DNA of 64,000 bases from Prosthecobacter sp. (GTDB lineage: Bacteria; Verrucomicrobiota; Verrucomicrobiia; Verrucomicrobiales; Verrucomicrobiaceae). The stretch lies in contig JAUREI010000001.1 in NCBI GenBank assembly GCA_030827515.1, positions 42,158-106,157 on the forward strand. The letters are read 5' to 3'. This document shows positions 63,995-64,000 of the stretch, piece after piece (the stretch's first letter is position 1; each line of letters begins with the position of its first letter). The translations under genes were made by a program, and so were the position numbers. The notes below the pieces were generated by a model, which saw nothing but the letters and a program-made list of their open reading frames with translations, searched no databases and had not been told where the DNA came from.

Positions 63995-64000
63995 ACCCGA

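Noticed and set aside
1-64000. tRNA, rRNA, insertion sequences, integrases, origin of replication
   Set aside because: None recognised; all gaps are under 200 bp and none folds into a tRNA-like form by eye, and no transposase or att-like duplication was seen.

Overview
The window is a GC-rich, gene-dense chromosomal segment of a Gram-negative-type bacterium, most likely Verrucomicrobiota or a close PVC relative. I infer this from the mix of genes: two exported formylglycine sulfatases, a cytochrome-c/DUF1549/DUF1553 protein, a sialate O-acetylesterase, an exported PhoD-like phosphatase, a short ECF-type sigma factor, two YkuD lipoproteins, a heptose-type nucleotidyltransferase (implying LPS) and an outer-membrane-like beta protein. 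No rRNA, tRNA, CRISPR array, transposase or phage gene was seen. No gene-free stretch reaches 300 bp; the longest gap is about 190 bp (4375-4565).

Layout. 1-12.4 kb: truncated topoisomerase III, an AGE-family sugar epimerase, an ECF sigma factor, a nucleotide-sugar epimerase, hisS, recF, a GT4 glycosyltransferase-glgB pair and a solitary dhaK. 12.4-24.8 kb: six consecutive minus-strand genes, five of them exported hydrolases (sialate esterase, DUF3604/PHP-like, PhoD-like, two alpha/beta hydrolases) plus an M29 aminopeptidase; spacing suggests one or two operons for processing extracellular polymer. 24.9-29.2 kb: metK, frr, a left-handed beta-helix acyltransferase and polX. 29.3-35.6 kb: two L,D-transpeptidase lipoproteins, a hydroxyacid dehydrogenase, a nuclease-like orphan, tatD and a sulfatase. 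35.6-40.7 kb: an RlmI-type methyltransferase, pssA-gpgS, a rhodanese-like protein and an unusual HldE-C/PurN fusion. 40.7-44.3 kb: a zinc-type module (outer-membrane-like protein, ZnuA, membrane-anchored orphan, ZnuC) with no permease, preceded by AT-rich inverted repeats. 44.2-49.0 kb, minus strand: ferritin-like protein, ispH, a winged-helix regulator with a membrane partner, an amidase and a redoxin. 49.1-52.1 kb: a second sulfatase and a two-component locus in which a histidine kinase seems to have been deleted. 52.2-61.2 kb: a very large TerB-like/FHA-like/ABCG transporter, a small membrane protein, an OlsF-like bifunctional acyltransferase, and a compact hisA-FAH-M32 run. 61.2-64 kb: an EF-hand protein with a textbook terminator and the DUF1549/DUF1553 protein.

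Most distinctive observations: the HldE-C/PurN fusion with all PurN catalytic residues retained; three matching 17-bp ACTTTG-type inverted repeats around the winged-helix regulator, its membrane partner and ispH; the permease-less zinc module with an orphan membrane protein between binding protein and ATPase; the apparent kinase deletion; and the 1214-residue sensor-like ABCG protein. All functional calls come from reading the sequence alone; no search was run.
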